Assembly (NCBI GenBank): GCA_017983615.1
Contig: JAGOBB010000005.1
Coordinates: 1-64,000 of the forward strand
Length of the DNA: 64,000 bases
Source of the DNA: Azonexus sp.
Lineage (GTDB): Bacteria; Pseudomonadota; Gammaproteobacteria; Burkholderiales; Rhodocyclaceae
Direction: 5' to 3'
The first letter of the stretch is position 1; each line of letters opens with the position of its first letter. Both the position numbers and the translations under genes were made by a program. Positions 19,293-31,057 of this stretch are shown piece by piece. The notes beneath the pieces were generated by a model. It did not search any database and had not been told where the DNA came from. It saw only the letters and a list, made by a program, of their open reading frames with translations.

Positions 19293-19300
19293 GGCGGTTT
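19273..19300 (-). terminator. Rho-independent terminator of trpE
   Basis: On the minus strand AAACCGCC-gaaaaa-GGCGGTTT followed by a T run (complement of the A-tract from 19274). It lies 23 bp past the trpE stop. The T-tract is supplied by the dispersed repeat copy 5. Confidence 0.88.
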
Positions 19301-19323
19301 CCTTTTGCTGTCCAAGGTGAAGC

Positions 19324-20799
19324 TCAGTCGAAGCGCGTATCCAGCCCCTGTTCGGCCAGCTCGGCGGCACGCAGCACAGCGCGGGCCTTGTTGCGGGTTT
19401 CTTCCCATTCCGACTGCGGATCGGAATCGGCGACGATGCCGGCGCCGGCCTGGACGTGCAGCTGCTTGTCCTTGAGCACGGCGGTGCGGATGGCGATGGC
19501 CAGGTCCATGTCGCCATTGAAGCCGAGGTAGCCGACGGCGCCGGCGTAGATGCCGCGCTTGACCGGTTCCAGTTCGTCGATGATTTCCATGGCGCGGATC
19601 TTCGGCGCGCCGGAGACGGTGCCGGCCGGGAAGGTGGCGCGCAGCACGTCGAGGGCGTCGAGGCCCGCCTGCAGCTTGCCGTCGACGTTGGACACGATGT
19701 GCATCACGTGCGAGTAGCGCTCGACGATCATGTTCTCGGTCAGCTTGACCGAACCGATCTGGGCGACGCGACCGCAGTCGTTGCGACCTAGGTCGAGTAG
19801 CTGCGTGTGCTCGGCGCGTTCCTTCTCGTCGGCCAGCAGTTCGGCGGCCAGCGCGGCATCCTCTTCCGGCGTCGCGCCGCGCTTGCGGGTGCCGGCAATC
19901 GGCCGCACGGTGACGACGTCGCCTTCGAGGCGGACCAGAATCTCCGGCGAAGCGCCGACGACGTAGTAGTCCTCGAAGTCGAAATAGAACATGTAAGGCG
20001 ACGGATTGAGGCTGCGCAGCGTGCGGTAAAGGGCCAGCGGGCTGGCTGCGAAGGGCTTGGTCATCCGTTGCGACAGCACGACCTGCATGATGTCGCCTTC
20101 GGTGATGTACTCCTTGGCCTTGAGCACGGCCTGCTTGAAAGCCTCTTCGCCAAAATTCGACACGGCCGGCTCGGAATGAACCGGCTGTTCGGCCGGAATG
20201 GTCACCGGCATGCGCAGTTTGGCCAGCAGTTCCTTGAGGCGCGCCCTTGCCTTCTGATAGGCGCCGGGGAAGCCCGGTTCGGCGAAGACAACCAGCGTCA
20301 GCTTGCCGGACAGGTTGTCGACGACGGCGATTTCCTCGGAGAGCAGCAGGCCGATGTCCGGCGTGCCGATCTGGTCCGGCTTGTCGGCGGCGGCCAGCTT
20401 GCTTTCGACGTAGCGAATGGTGTCGTAGCCGAAGCAGCCGACCAGGCCGCCGCAGAAGCGCGGCAGGCCGGAGCTCGGCGGCGCCTTGAAACGCTGCATG
20501 AATTCGTCGATGAAGTCGAGCGGATTGATGTCGTCGCGGCGTTCGGCGACGCGGTGGCCGGAAAGCACCAGCACCTGCTTGCCATTGACCACCACGCGGG
20601 TCTGGGCGCCGAGGCCGATGATCGAATAGCGGCCGAAGCGCTCGCCGCCCTGCACCGATTCGAGCAGGTAGGTGAACGGCGCGTTGGCCAGCTTGAGGTA
20701 GATGGAGAGCGGCGTGTCGAGGTCGGCAAACGTTTCCAGCGTGACGGGAATACGGTTGTAGCCTTGCGCGGCAAGCGCGTTGAATTCGGTTTCAGTCAT
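19324..20799 (-). CDS. trpE: Anthranilate synthase component I
   Basis: 491 aa. Chorismate-binding enzyme of tryptophan synthesis; makes anthranilate with glutamine-derived ammonia from TrpG. The N-terminal feedback region contains [18 protein letters not shown], with LLES and the following block being the tryptophan-binding signature. The C-terminal catalytic part has [22 protein letters not shown] and [17 protein letters not shown]. It follows rpe-gph as in other betaproteobacteria, but a terminator comes next, so trpG/trpD/trpC are not co-transcribed here. Confidence 0.97.
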   Translation of the reverse strand: MTETEFNALAAQGYNRIPVTLETFADLDTPLSIYLKLANAPFTYLLESVQGGERFGRYSIIGLGAQTRVVVNGKQVLVLSGHRVAERRDDINPLDFIDEFMQRFKAPPSSGLPRFCGGLVGCFGYDTIRYVESKLAAADKPDQIGTPDIGLLLSEEIAVVDNLSGKLTLVVFAEPGFPGAYQKARARLKELLAKLRMPVTIPAEQPVHSEPAVSNFGEEAFKQAVLKAKEYITEGDIMQVVLSQRMTKPFAASPLALYRTLRSLNPSPYMFYFDFEDYYVVGASPEILVRLEGDVVTVRPIAGTRKRGATPEEDAALAAELLADEKERAEHTQLLDLGRNDCGRVAQIGSVKLTENMIVERYSHVMHIVSNVDGKLQAGLDALDVLRATFPAGTVSGAPKIRAMEIIDELEPVKRGIYAGAVGYLGFNGDMDLAIAIRTAVLKDKQLHVQAGAGIVADSDPQSEWEETRNKARAVLRAAELAEQGLDTRFD

Positions 20800-20822
20800 G
20801 GGGAAGCCTCGGAAATGACAGG

Positions 20823-20833
20823 GTGCTACGGTC
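20823..20833 (+). repeat. Dispersed repeat, copy 6 (core only)
   Basis: TGCTACGGTC at 20824-20833, 10 of 11 core bases, in the trpE-gph gap. The downstream A-tract and tail are absent, so it is a decayed or partial copy, or possibly a chance match. Confidence 0.6.
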
Positions 20834-20921
20834 TGGAGCGTTGCGCCGGATGGGCGCGCGAAGGGAGATCAGCGGCGCCAGAGACGCCAACCGTGCCATT
20901 CGTGCCAGAGTCGCAGAGGGG

Positions 20922-21602
20922 TCATTTGTTCGGGAGGTCTTTGAAAGTAAGGGCTTGCCGGTAGGCGACAAGCAGATCGGATACTAGCGCATCGCAATCG
21001 GCACTGTCCACCGGCTTGCCCTCGTTGTAGCCATAGGGCACGCAGAAGGTCGGCGAACCGGCGGCGCGGGCCGCCAGGATGTCGTTTTCCGAATCGCCGA
21101 CATGCAGGTTGCGGTCCGGCCGCACGCCGAAGAGGCGGCAGGCATGCAGGATCGGTTCGGGATGCGGCTTCTTGTGCGCCGTCGTGTCGCCGGAAACGAT
21201 CACGTCGAAATAGGCGGTCATGCCCATGCGATTGAGCAGAGCTTCGGTGAACATGCCGGGCTTGTTGGTCACGACGCCCATCTTCAGGCCGCTGGCTTTC
21301 CAGGCCTCAAGGCCTTCGATCACCCCCGGATAGACCTGGGAAAACTGGCCATTGACCACCGTATAGTGGCGCTTGAAGGATTCGATGGCAGCGTGCAGCT
21401 GCTCGGCAGAAGGTGGCTGCGCGTGGGTCAGGCAGCGCTCGACCAGCACGGCCATGCCCTTGCCGACGAAGCTGTGCACTTCCGCCTGGCTACGCTGCGG
21501 TGCGCCGATTTCATCGAGCATCAGCCGGCAGGCCTCGGCGAGGTCGGCGATGGTGTCGAGCAGCGTGCCGTCGAGATCGAAGGTGACCGACTGGAAATGC
21601 AT
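20922..21602 (-). CDS. gph: Phosphoglycolate phosphatase
   Basis: 226 aa HAD-superfamily phosphatase. Motif I DLDGTLLDT with the nucleophilic Asp, motif II VVTNKP, motif III Lys in AHKKPHPEP and motif IV VGDSENDILAA are all present. It hydrolyses 2-phosphoglycolate from DNA repair or oxygenation. It starts 2 bp after the rpe stop, the usual rpe-gph coupling. Confidence 0.94.
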   Translation of the reverse strand: MHFQSVTFDLDGTLLDTIADLAEACRLMLDEIGAPQRSQAEVHSFVGKGMAVLVERCLTHAQPPSAEQLHAAIESFKRHYTVVNGQFSQVYPGVIEGLEAWKASGLKMGVVTNKPGMFTEALLNRMGMTAYFDVIVSGDTTAHKKPHPEPILHACRLFGVRPDRNLHVGDSENDILAARAAGSPTFCVPYGYNEGKPVDSADCDALVSDLLVAYRQALTFKDLPNK

Positions 21603-21604
21603 GA

Positions 21605-22306
21605 TCAGACCTTCGCCAGTTCGCCACGCAGCGCGCCGAGGATCGAATCGTAGCGATGCGGATCGCTGTCCTTCCCGGCGCCATAGACGGCCGAGCCGGC
21701 GACAAAGGCATCGACACCGGCGCGGGCGATTTCGGCGATGTTGGCGGTGTTGACGCCGCCGTCGATCTCCAGACGGATGCGCCGGCCGGTTTCACGCTCA
21801 TAGGCATCGAGCTTGGCACGCGCCTGTCTGGCCTTGGCCAGCGTGCTAGGAATGAACTTCTGGCCACCGAAGCCGGGGTTGACGCTCATAAGTAGCACGA
21901 CGTCGATCTTGTCGAGGACGTAGTCCATGTAATCAAGCGGCGTCGCCGGGTTGAAGACCAGGCCGCCCAGGCAGCCGGCATCGCGGATCAGCGACAGGCT
22001 GCGGTCAACGTGTTCGGAGGCCTCTGGATGGAAGGTGATGATATTCGCCCCGGCCTTGGCAAAATCGGGGATGATGCGATCAACCGGTTTGACCATCAGG
22101 TGTACGTCGATCGGCGCGGTGGTGCACGGCCGGATCGCCTCGCAGACCAGTGGGCCGATGGTCAGGTTGGGAACATAATGATTGTCCATCACGTCGAAGT
22201 GAATCCAGTCGGCGCCCGAAGCGATGACGTTGGCCACTTCCTCGCCCAGCTTGGCGAAATTGGCAGACAGAATGCTCGGCGCGATGACGTAATCTTTGAC
22301 TGACAT
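21605..22306 (-). CDS. rpe: Ribulose-phosphate 3-epimerase
   Basis: 233 aa TIM-barrel enzyme interconverting ribulose-5-phosphate and xylulose-5-phosphate in the pentose phosphate pathway. Recognised by [33 protein letters not shown] (metal ligands His and Asp), [10 protein letters not shown] and EIDGGVN. The start is the ATG at 22306 ([11 protein letters not shown]); the longer open frame upstream reads back into apaG and is not used. Divergent from apaG with only 36 bp between the start codons. Confidence 0.96.
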   Translation of the reverse strand: MSVKDYVIAPSILSANFAKLGEEVANVIASGADWIHFDVMDNHYVPNLTIGPLVCEAIRPCTTAPIDVHLMVKPVDRIIPDFAKAGANIITFHPEASEHVDRSLSLIRDAGCLGGLVFNPATPLDYMDYVLDKIDVVLLMSVNPGFGGQKFIPSTLAKARQARAKLDAYERETGRRIRLEIDGGVNTANIAEIARAGVDAFVAGSAVYGAGKDSDPHRYDSILGALRGELAKV

Positions 22307-22342
22307 GATGCTTCCCTGAACAAGAACAGACGAAATTATCCC

Positions 22343-22726
22343 ATGCCCGACGACGACAAGTACCGAATCGAAATCCACTCCATGCCGCAGTTCATTCCGG
22401 ATCAGTCCGACCCGGAAAACGACCGGTATGTGTTCGCCTATACCATCACCATCAAGAACGTCGGCACCATACCGGCGCAACTGGTTTCGCGTCACTGGAT
22501 CATCACCGACGCCAACAACGAGGTGCAGGAAGTGCGCGGCATCGGCGTTGTTGGGAAGCAGCCGCTGCTGCAACCCGGCGAGAGCTTCCAGTACACCAGT
22601 GGCTCGGCGCTGACGACGCAGATCGGCACGATGAAGGGTACTTACCAGATGGTCGCCGAGGATGGCACGCATTTCGAGGCCGAAATTCCCGAGTTCGTGC
22701 TGGCCAGCCCGCGCGCCCTGCACTGA
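22343..22726 (+). CDS. apaG: ApaG domain protein
   Basis: 127 aa, the full length of the family. Immunoglobulin-like fold with [43 protein letters not shown] and the glycine-rich [20 protein letters not shown]. Linked historically to Co/Mg efflux and Ap4A levels; the exact biochemical role is not settled. Divergent from rpe. Confidence 0.95.
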   Translation: MPDDDKYRIEIHSMPQFIPDQSDPENDRYVFAYTITIKNVGTIPAQLVSRHWIITDANNEVQEVRGIGVVGKQPLLQPGESFQYTSGSALTTQIGTMKGTYQMVAEDGTHFEAEIPEFVLASPRALH

Positions 22727-22733
22727 AGTCCGC

Positions 22734-23327
22734 TTGAGCCTCAAGCACAGCTACACGCTGATCGCGCCGTTCTACGATGCGGCGATTGCCCGGGCCACCC
22801 ACGCTGCCCGGGCGCGTAGCCTGACCGCGCTGCCGTCCGAACCGGGTAGCGTTCTGCTGGCCGGCGTCGGCACCGGACTCGACCTGCCCCACCTGCCGCC
22901 GCAGCACCGCTATGTCGGCCTCGACCTGACCCATGCCATGCTCCGTCGCGCCCTGCCACGGGCCGGGAAGCTTGAATTCACCCCGGTCCAGGGCGACGCC
23001 CAGTGCCTGCCGTTTGCCGATGCGTCGTTCGATAGCGCGGTGTTGCACCTGATCCTTGCCGTCGTCCCCGAACCGGCGGACTGTTTCGCCGAAATCGCCC
23101 GGGTTATCAAGCCGGGCGGCCAGGTCATTGTTTTCGACAAATTTCTGCGCCGCGGCCAGCCGGCGCTGATGCGGCGGATGATCAATCCGCTGCTTCGCCG
23201 GGTGGCCACCCGGCTCGATGTGGTCTTCGAGGATCTGCTGTGCGCCGCGCCGACACTGGCGCTTGAGCACGACCAGCCGGCGCTAGTCGGCGGCTGGTTC
23301 CGGCTGATCCGGCTCCGGAAGCTTTGA
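22734..23327 (+). CDS. Class I SAM-dependent methyltransferase
   Basis: About 197 aa if started at the TTG at 22734, 8 bp after apaG; an ATG at 22662 would overlap apaG by 65 bp. UbiE-like fold: motif [15 protein letters not shown], Asp at the end of beta-2 in [11 protein letters not shown], then [19 protein letters not shown] and [11 protein letters not shown]. Close to phosphatidylethanolamine N-methyltransferase-like proteins, but the substrate is not evident. Its last 45 bp overlap the 3' end of the convergent AI-2E-type gene. Confidence 0.82.
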   Translation: MSLKHSYTLIAPFYDAAIARATHAARARSLTALPSEPGSVLLAGVGTGLDLPHLPPQHRYVGLDLTHAMLRRALPRAGKLEFTPVQGDAQCLPFADASFDSAVLHLILAVVPEPADCFAEIARVIKPGGQVIVFDKFLRRGQPALMRRMINPLLRRVATRLDVVFEDLLCAAPTLALEHDQPALVGGWFRLIRLRKL

Positions 23328-24401
23328 CGGCAGCGGGTCGGAGCGATCCTTGCCGAGCGCATCTTCGATCCAGGCCAGCATCAACGTCCAGGTCACGGCC
23401 AGCACGACCGGGCCGACGAAAATGCCGATCAGGCCAAAACTCAGCATGCCACCAATGACGCCGGCGAAGATCAGGAGCAGCGGCAGGTCGGCGCCGCGCC
23501 GGATCAGCATCGGCCGCAGGAAGTTGTCCAGACTGCCGACGATCAGGCTCCACACGAGCAGCGCAGTCGCCCAGCCGGTATCGCCCATCCAGTACATCCA
23601 GCCGACAGCCGGCAGCAAAATCAGCATCGGCCCGATCTGGGCGATGCACAGCATCAGCATGACCGCCGAGAGCAGCGCGGCGAAGGGGACGCCGGCGACG
23701 GCCAGCCCGAGCCCGCCAAGTAACGTCTGGACGATGGCGGTAACACCGACACCGAGCGCCACGCCGCGAATCGCCTGCCCGGCCAGGATGATCGAATTTT
23801 CGCCGCGCTCGCCGGCCAGTCGGCGACCGAAGCGACGCATCAGCCGCGCCCCGTCTTCGCCGCCGGCATAGAGGATGGCGGCAATGGTCACGACCAGCAG
23901 GAACTGGATCAGCATGCCGCCGAAACCACCAACTTGAGCGAGCACCCACTTACCGGCATCGGCCGAGTAGGGCGTCACCTTGGCGACGATGCCGGAGGTA
24001 CCTGCTGCGTCGAGCTGAGCCCACGCGGTGGCCAGACGCTCACCAACCAGCGGCAGGGTTTTGACCCAGGCCGGCGGCGCCGGCAAGCCGTTGGCCGCCA
24101 GGGACTGGAATGCTACGGTCAGCTGCCCCGAATGCTCAAAAATCGTATCGATCGCCAGCCACAGCGGCAACACCAGCAGCAGCAACATGGCCAGCGTCAT
24201 GATCGCCACGGCCGGCCCGCGGCGATTGCCGAGGCGAGCTTCCAGCGACAGGAACAACGGCCAGGTGGCGACGACGATCATCGCCGCCCAGACGCTGGCC
24301 GCCAGGAAGGGCCTCAGCACCCAAAGACTCAGACCAATCAGCCCGAGAATGCAAAGGATGGCCAGCGTGTTGCGAGCCAGGTCGCGGCGGATATCGGTCA
24401 C
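23283..24401 (-). CDS. AI-2E family transporter (PerM/YdiK-like)
   Basis: 372 aa with about eight membrane segments. The C-terminal family signature is clear: GSLDNFLRPMLIRRGADLP and FGLIGIFVGPVVLAV. Members include the AI-2 exporter TqsA and Na+/H+ antiporters; the substrate here is unknown. The tail (about 20 residues rich in Pro, Glu and Asp) overlaps the end of the opposing methyltransferase gene. A dispersed repeat copy lies inside in antisense (GQLTVAFQS), in a soluble stretch after the second membrane hairpin. Confidence 0.88.
   Translation of the reverse strand: MTDIRRDLARNTLAILCILGLIGLSLWVLRPFLAASVWAAMIVVATWPLFLSLEARLGNRRGPAVAIMTLAMLLLLVLPLWLAIDTIFEHSGQLTVAFQSLAANGLPAPPAWVKTLPLVGERLATAWAQLDAAGTSGIVAKVTPYSADAGKWVLAQVGGFGGMLIQFLLVVTIAAILYAGGEDGARLMRRFGRRLAGERGENSIILAGQAIRGVALGVGVTAIVQTLLGGLGLAVAGVPFAALLSAVMLMLCIAQIGPMLILLPAVGWMYWMGDTGWATALLVWSLIVGSLDNFLRPMLIRRGADLPLLLIFAGVIGGMLSFGLIGIFVGPVVLAVTWTLMLAWIEDALGKDRSDPLPSKLPEPDQPEPAAD
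24109..24143 (+). repeat. Dispersed ATGCTACGGTC repeat, copy 7
   Basis: Core 24110-24120, then AGCTGCCCCGAATGC and TCAAAAATCG. Antisense within the AI-2E-type gene, coding for LTVAF on the gene strand. The A-tract is short in this copy. Confidence 0.85.
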
Positions 24402-24429
24402 GGCTCGCTTCCAGTCGGTTCCGGCTTGA

Positions 24430-25656
24430 TCAGCTGCGGTAATCCGCGTTGATCTTCACGTAATCGTAGGAGAAATCGCAGGTGTAAATGTTCGCCCTGG
24501 CAGCACCGCGACCGAGATCGACACGGACGGTGATCTCGGCCTGTGCCATCACACGGGCGCCGTCGGCTTCCTTGTAGGCTGCGGCTCGGCCACCGTTCTC
24601 GGCGACCAGCACATCATCCAGCCAGACCTTGACGCCATCGACATCGAGGTCGGCGATGCCGGCGTAGCCAATGGCGGCCAGGATACGGCCGAGGTTGGGG
24701 TCGGAGGCAAAGAAAGCGGTCTTGACCAGCGGCGAGTGACCGATGGCGTAACCGACCTTGCGACACTCTTCGGCGTCCTTGCCGCCTTCAACGGCGACGG
24801 TGATGAACTTGGTGGCGCCTTCGCCATCGCGGACGATGGCCTGCGCCAGCTCGACGGCAACGGCAATCATCGCCGCCTTGATCTCGGCCCAGCCGGCATC
24901 GGTCTCATGGGCAATCGTCACGCCGGACTGGCCGGAGGCGATCATCACGAAGGAATCGTTAGTCGAGGTGTCGCCATCGACGGTGATGCAGTTGAACGAG
25001 GCGTCGGCAGCTTCCTTGACCAGTTGGTCGAGCAGCGGCTGGGCGATGCCGGCGTCGGTGGCGACGAAGCCGAGCATGGTCGCCATGTTCGGCTTGATCA
25101 TGCCGGCGCCCTTGGAAATTCCGGAAATGGTCACTTTTTTGCCATTGACCGTAGCATTCCGCGACGCGGCCTTGGCAATGGTGTCGGTGGTCATGATGGC
25201 GTGCGCGGCGGCATGCCAGTTGTCGGCATTCAGGTTGGCCTTGGCCGCCGGCAGCCCGGCAACCAGACGGTCAACCGGCAACGGTTCGAGAATGACGCCG
25301 GTCGAGAAGGGCAGCACCTGGTCGGCGCCGATGCCGAGCAATTCGCCGACTGCATCGCACGTGGCTTGCGCCGCCTGACGACCCGGCTCGCCGGTGCCGG
25401 CATTGGCGATGCCGGTATTGATGACCAGCGCGCGAATGCCCTTGCCAGCCGCCAGGTGGTTACGGCAGAGCTGAACCGGTGCTGCGCAGAAGCGGTTTTG
25501 CGTAAACACGCCGGCCACCGTGCAGCCGGCATCTAGGGCGACCAAGGTCAGGTCGCGGCGGTTCTTCTTGCGGATTTCGGCTTCGGCGACACCGAGGCGG
25601 ACGCCGGCCACCGGAAACAGTTGATCGGCAGCGGGCGTGGCGTAATTGACGGGCAT
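24430..25656 (-). CDS. argJ: Bifunctional ornithine acetyltransferase / N-acetylglutamate synthase
   Basis: 408 aa. ArgJ recycles the acetyl group between N-acetylornithine and glutamate in arginine synthesis. The autoproteolytic site [16 protein letters not shown] is intact; the precursor is cut before the Thr of ATML, which becomes the nucleophile of the beta chain. The C-terminus [17 protein letters not shown] is typical. A dispersed repeat is embedded in frame shortly before the cleavage site ([12 protein letters not shown]), at a surface beta-hairpin position by family comparison. Starts at ATG 25656. Confidence 0.96.
   Translation of the reverse strand: MPVNYATPAADQLFPVAGVRLGVAEAEIRKKNRRDLTLVALDAGCTVAGVFTQNRFCAAPVQLCRNHLAAGKGIRALVINTGIANAGTGEPGRQAAQATCDAVGELLGIGADQVLPFSTGVILEPLPVDRLVAGLPAAKANLNADNWHAAAHAIMTTDTIAKAASRNATVNGKKVTISGISKGAGMIKPNMATMLGFVATDAGIAQPLLDQLVKEAADASFNCITVDGDTSTNDSFVMIASGQSGVTIAHETDAGWAEIKAAMIAVAVELAQAIVRDGEGATKFITVAVEGGKDAEECRKVGYAIGHSPLVKTAFFASDPNLGRILAAIGYAGIADLDVDGVKVWLDDVLVAENGGRAAAYKEADGARVMAQAEITVRVDLGRGAARANIYTCDFSYDYVKINADYRS
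25124..25158 (-). repeat. Dispersed ATGCTACGGTC repeat, copy 8
   Basis: Core on the minus strand at 25147-25157, then AATGGC, six A, GTGACCATTTCC. Sense and in frame within argJ (NATVNGKK). Confidence 0.9.
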
Positions 25657-25685
25657 GGGAGGATCCAGGTCGAGTGAATAGGATC

Positions 25686-25708
25686 GAGGCCAGCGCTTGG
25701 CTGGCCTC
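25686..25708. other. Hairpin between secA and argJ
   Basis: Perfect 9-bp stem GAGGCCAGC / GCTGGCCTC with a 5-base loop. No T-tract on the minus strand, which carries both flanking genes; on the plus strand CTGATTTT follows. Possible weak terminator or mRNA 3'-end structure for secA. Confidence 0.5.
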
Positions 25709-25717
25709 CTGATTTTG

Positions 25718-25745
25718 CTAACAGCTAACGACTACCAACTAACAA
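25718..25745. repeat. Tandem heptad repeat (CTAACAA-like) beside secA
   Basis: Four consecutive 7-mers: CTAACAG, CTAACGA, CTACCAA, CTAACAA, followed by CTAG, which contains the secA stop on the minus strand. The same heptad family forms the long hairpin after ahpC at 57.6 kb. Confidence 0.75.
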
Positions 25746-28460
<2,715 letters not shown>

Positions 28461-28499
28461 CGCGATGGAATAGGGTTTGCGCAGTGCGGCAAAACGGCG

Positions 28500-28508
28500 A
28501 TTCTAACA
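28500..28508 (-). promoter_or_regulatory. Extended -10 promoter of secA
   Basis: On the minus strand TGTTAGAAT: TG at 28508-28507 and -10 hexamer TAGAAT at 28505-28500, giving a start near 28493 and a leader of about 33 bases. No good -35 hexamer, as expected for extended -10 promoters. Confidence 0.5.
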
Positions 28509-28559
28509 CGCCCCCATGACCCGATGATGACGACCTAAATCAAGGCAATCGGCAACCGA

Positions 28560-29483
28560 TCAACGGCGCTTGACCAGCGCGTAATCGTCGCCCTGCTTGA
28601 GAAAATGCGCGGGATTCTGCGCCACGCCGAGCATGCGCACCTCGAAGTGCAGATGCGGCCCGGTCGACCGGCCGGTGGTACCGACCGCACCGATCCGCTC
28701 GCCCCGCTTGATCAGCATGCCGGGTTTGACATCCATGACGGACAAATGGGCGTAGCGCGAGGTCAGGCCGTCACCATGATCGACGTCAACCAGATTGCCG
28801 TATTCCGGATGATAGTTGGCCGACAGCACAACACCATCCGCAGCAACAGCGACCGGCGTGCCGATCTCGGCAGAAAAATCGAGGCCCTCGTGCATGGCGC
28901 GCACACCCGCGACCGGATCCTCACGGTGGCCAAAAACAGACCCCAGGGTGGCATTCCTGACCGGTAAGGTGGTCGGCAAGAGGCGATCCTTGACACGCTT
29001 CTCGAGCAGTTTGAATTCAAGGAATCCGAAATCGTCGGTTCGCCGTTCGACCTCGCTGGCCAGGCGGTCGATTTCCGCCTGCAACTCGACCGGCGTCAGC
29101 ACCGCAATGAACGGGCCGCCCTGCCCCGGTTTGCCGGGAACGGCGACCGCCTGCGGTTCGCGCTTGATCCCGGCCAGCCCGGAAACGCGATCGCCCATGG
29201 CATCAAGCTGCAGCACGCGAGCCTGCAGTTCGCCCAGGCGGGTCGCCATCAGTTGCAGGTTGTTGTCGAGGTAATCCCGGGTCTTCCGGGTTTCCTGGAG
29301 CTGCATGGAAACCAGCAGATCCTCGATCAGTGGCAGGCGCAGATGGACGGACAGCCAGGAAAAGAGCGCCGAGGTCGAGAAGAGCAGCGCCAGAAAGACG
29401 AGCACCGCCGCGACCAGATGCCGGGGCATAATGGTGATTGTGCGCGCTGCCTTCAGATGGCGCGAAACCAGAATGATCTGCAC
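28560..29483 (-). CDS. M23 family peptidoglycan endopeptidase, membrane anchored
   Basis: 307 aa from a GTG at 29483 with a perfect AGGAGG 5 bp upstream; an ATG start further up would run into the divergent gene. A single N-terminal membrane segment (HLVAAVLVFLALLFSTSALF) precedes a helical stretch with coiled-coil character. The C-terminal LytM/M23 domain keeps the zinc ligands: H and D in MHEGLDFSAEIG and the HLHFEV motif. It probably cuts peptidoglycan cross-links at the inner membrane face. It lies between secA and dciA as in many betaproteobacteria. Confidence 0.92.
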   Translation of the reverse strand: MQIILVSRHLKAARTITIMPRHLVAAVLVFLALLFSTSALFSWLSVHLRLPLIEDLLVSMQLQETRKTRDYLDNNLQLMATRLGELQARVLQLDAMGDRVSGLAGIKREPQAVAVPGKPGQGGPFIAVLTPVELQAEIDRLASEVERRTDDFGFLEFKLLEKRVKDRLLPTTLPVRNATLGSVFGHREDPVAGVRAMHEGLDFSAEIGTPVAVAADGVVLSANYHPEYGNLVDVDHGDGLTSRYAHLSVMDVKPGMLIKRGERIGAVGTTGRSTGPHLHFEVRMLGVAQNPAHFLKQGDDYALVKRR

Positions 29484-29493
29484 GGAACCTCCT

Positions 29494-29928
29494 ATGTACA
29501 AAGGGCCTGAGCAATACCTCGACAGCGATGCCGCAGCGGGCCGCATCATGGCCCACGCTCGCCTGTTGCTCAAACTCTCGCGTCGCTTCGAAGCAGTCGC
29601 ACCCACCGGGCTGCGCCATGCCGCTCACGTTGCCAACTACAAGTCGGGGAAAATCATTATCCACGCCGATAACGGCGCGGTCGCCGCCAAGATTCGCCAG
29701 TTGAGTCAGCGCTTGAGCGACGAGTTATCGAAAGGAGGGACGGAGTGTAACGGCATAGAGGTTAAAGTTCAACCCCGCCAAATTCCTTCCCAATCAACGA
29801 GTTCTACTCAAAAGCCAATCTCTGGCAAGGCCATTGGAATGCTACGGTCGGCCTCCGAAAACATGCCAAAAGGCGCGCTCAGGGAGGCGCTCGAGCGCCT
29901 GCTCGAACGCAGCGCTAAAGCGGAATGA
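29494..29928 (+). CDS. DUF721 / DciA-like protein
   Basis: 144 aa. The N-terminal half fits DUF721 (DciA), the helicase-loading partner of DnaB in most bacteria: LDSDAAAGRIMAHARLLLKL and LRHAAHVANYKSGKIIIHAD, then QLSQRLSDEL. It is short for the family. The ATG at 29494 lies only 10 bp from the divergent M23 start and lacks a Shine-Dalgarno, so initiation may be weak or leaderless, with its promoter inside the M23 gene. The C-terminal tail (GMLRSASENMPKG) is encoded by a dispersed repeat copy. The DciA role is inferred from domain and locus (between secA and lpxC). Confidence 0.8.
   Translation: MYKGPEQYLDSDAAAGRIMAHARLLLKLSRRFEAVAPTGLRHAAHVANYKSGKIIIHADNGAVAAKIRQLSQRLSDELSKGGTECNGIEVKVQPRQIPSQSTSSTQKPISGKAIGMLRSASENMPKGALREALERLLERSAKAE
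29838..29872 (+). repeat. Dispersed ATGCTACGGTC repeat, copy 9
   Basis: Core 29839-29849, then GGCCTCCG, AAAA, CATGCCAAAAGG. Sense within the DUF721 gene, but in a different reading frame from the other sense copies (read as MLRSASENMPK). Confidence 0.9.
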
Positions 29929-30103
29929 TCGCCAGGCGCTCGATGAACATCAGCGCGAAGACGATCAGGGCAAAGACGATACCGTACTTGAAGAGACGCC
30001 CACTCAGGGCGAGATAACTGCGGTTGCCGGTCAGCGCATAGATCAGCAGACCGGCGCCGATGGCAATAACCAGAATGGCTGCGAGTAGACGCAGCAGCCA
30101 CAT
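29915..30103 (-). CDS. Small two-helix membrane protein
   Basis: 62 aa, two predicted membrane helices (LLRLLAAILVIAIGAGLLIY and KYGIVFALIVFALMFIERL) around a short NRSYLALSGR loop. It starts 6 bp after the lpxC stop, so it is probably the last cistron of the lpxC transcript, and its 3' end overlaps the dciA-like gene by 14 bp. Its function is unknown to me. It looks coding rather than a shadow because of spacing and clean hydrophobic pattern. Confidence 0.7.
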   Translation of the reverse strand: MWLLRLLAAILVIAIGAGLLIYALTGNRSYLALSGRLFKYGIVFALIVFALMFIERLAIIPL

Positions 30104-30109
30104 CGCTAG

Positions 30110-31024
30110 CTACGCCACTTGCTCGAGCCAGCGGGTGACGCCGCTCGGCGCATGTTCGGCCTGCTCAAAGGTGGCGATTTCCCACGAAGCCTGCTGTTCG
30201 AGCAGGGCGCGGGCCAGCTGGTTATTCAGCGCATGGCCGCCCTTGTGCGACGAATAGGCGGCGAGCAGCGGATGGCCGAGCAGGTAGAGGTCGCCGATGG
30301 CGTCGAGTATCTTGTGTTTGACGAACTCGTCGCCGTAGCGCAGGCCATCCTGGTTCAGCACGCGGAATTCGTCGAGGACGATGGCGTTTTCCAGACCACC
30401 ACCGAGGGCCAGACCGTTTTCGCGCAGGTATTCGACTTCCTGCATGAAGCCGAAGGTACGGGCGCGGGCCACTTCGCGGGTGTAGGACTGCTCGGCGAAA
30501 TCGATCTCGGCCTTCTGGGCCGACTTGTCGATGGCCGGATGGTTGAAGACGATGGAGAAAGCGAGCTTGTAGCCGTCATAGGGCTCGAAACGCGCCCACT
30601 TGTCGCCGTCGCGGACCTCGATGGGCTTTGTGACGCGGATGAATTTCTTGGCGGCGTTCTGTTCCTCGATGCCAGCCGACTGGATCAGGAACACAAACGG
30701 CGCAGCCGAACCGTCGAGGATGGGCACTTCCGGTGCATCCAGATCGACCCAGGCGTTGTCGATGCCAAGACCCGCAAGGGCCGACATCAGATGTTCGATG
30801 GTACCTACCTTGACCCCGTCCTTTTCCAGACAGGAGCACATGCGCGTATCGCCGACCATGAAAGCCTTGGCAGGAATGTCGATCGGTTCGGGCAGGTCGA
30901 CGCGACGGAAGACGATGCCGGTATCCGGGGCGGCCGGGCGCAGGGTCATGTTGACCTTGACGCCACCGTGCAGGCCAACGCCGGAGGCGCGGATGACGGT
31001 CTTCAACGTGCGTTGCTTGAGCAT
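30110..31024 (-). CDS. lpxC: UDP-3-O-acyl-N-acetylglucosamine deacetylase
   Basis: 304 aa, usual length. Zinc enzyme for the committed step of lipid A synthesis. The first zinc His is in [11 protein letters not shown], the second His/Asp pair in [16 protein letters not shown] and the catalytic His in [11 protein letters not shown] use the ATG at 31024 (MLKQRTLK); the in-frame codons before it run through the promoter. It follows ftsZ at the end of the dcw cluster, as in E. coli, with its own extended -10 promoter. Confidence 0.97.
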   Translation of the reverse strand: MLKQRTLKTVIRASGVGLHGGVKVNMTLRPAAPDTGIVFRRVDLPEPIDIPAKAFMVGDTRMCSCLEKDGVKVGTIEHLMSALAGLGIDNAWVDLDAPEVPILDGSAAPFVFLIQSAGIEEQNAAKKFIRVTKPIEVRDGDKWARFEPYDGYKLAFSIVFNHPAIDKSAQKAEIDFAEQSYTREVARARTFGFMQEVEYLRENGLALGGGLENAIVLDEFRVLNQDGLRYGDEFVKHKILDAIGDLYLLGHPLLAAYSSHKGGHALNNQLARALLEQQASWEIATFEQAEHAPSGVTRWLEQVA

Positions 31025-31057
31025 GCTAAGTGTTTGAATGATTGGGGAAGGCAGCGG

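Noticed and set aside
22662-22733. Longer start for the methyltransferase at ATG 22662
   Set aside because: The extra residues ([13 protein letters not shown]...) are out-of-frame apaG sequence and do not resemble methyltransferase N-termini; the TTG at 22734 gives [14 protein letters not shown], a usual beginning.
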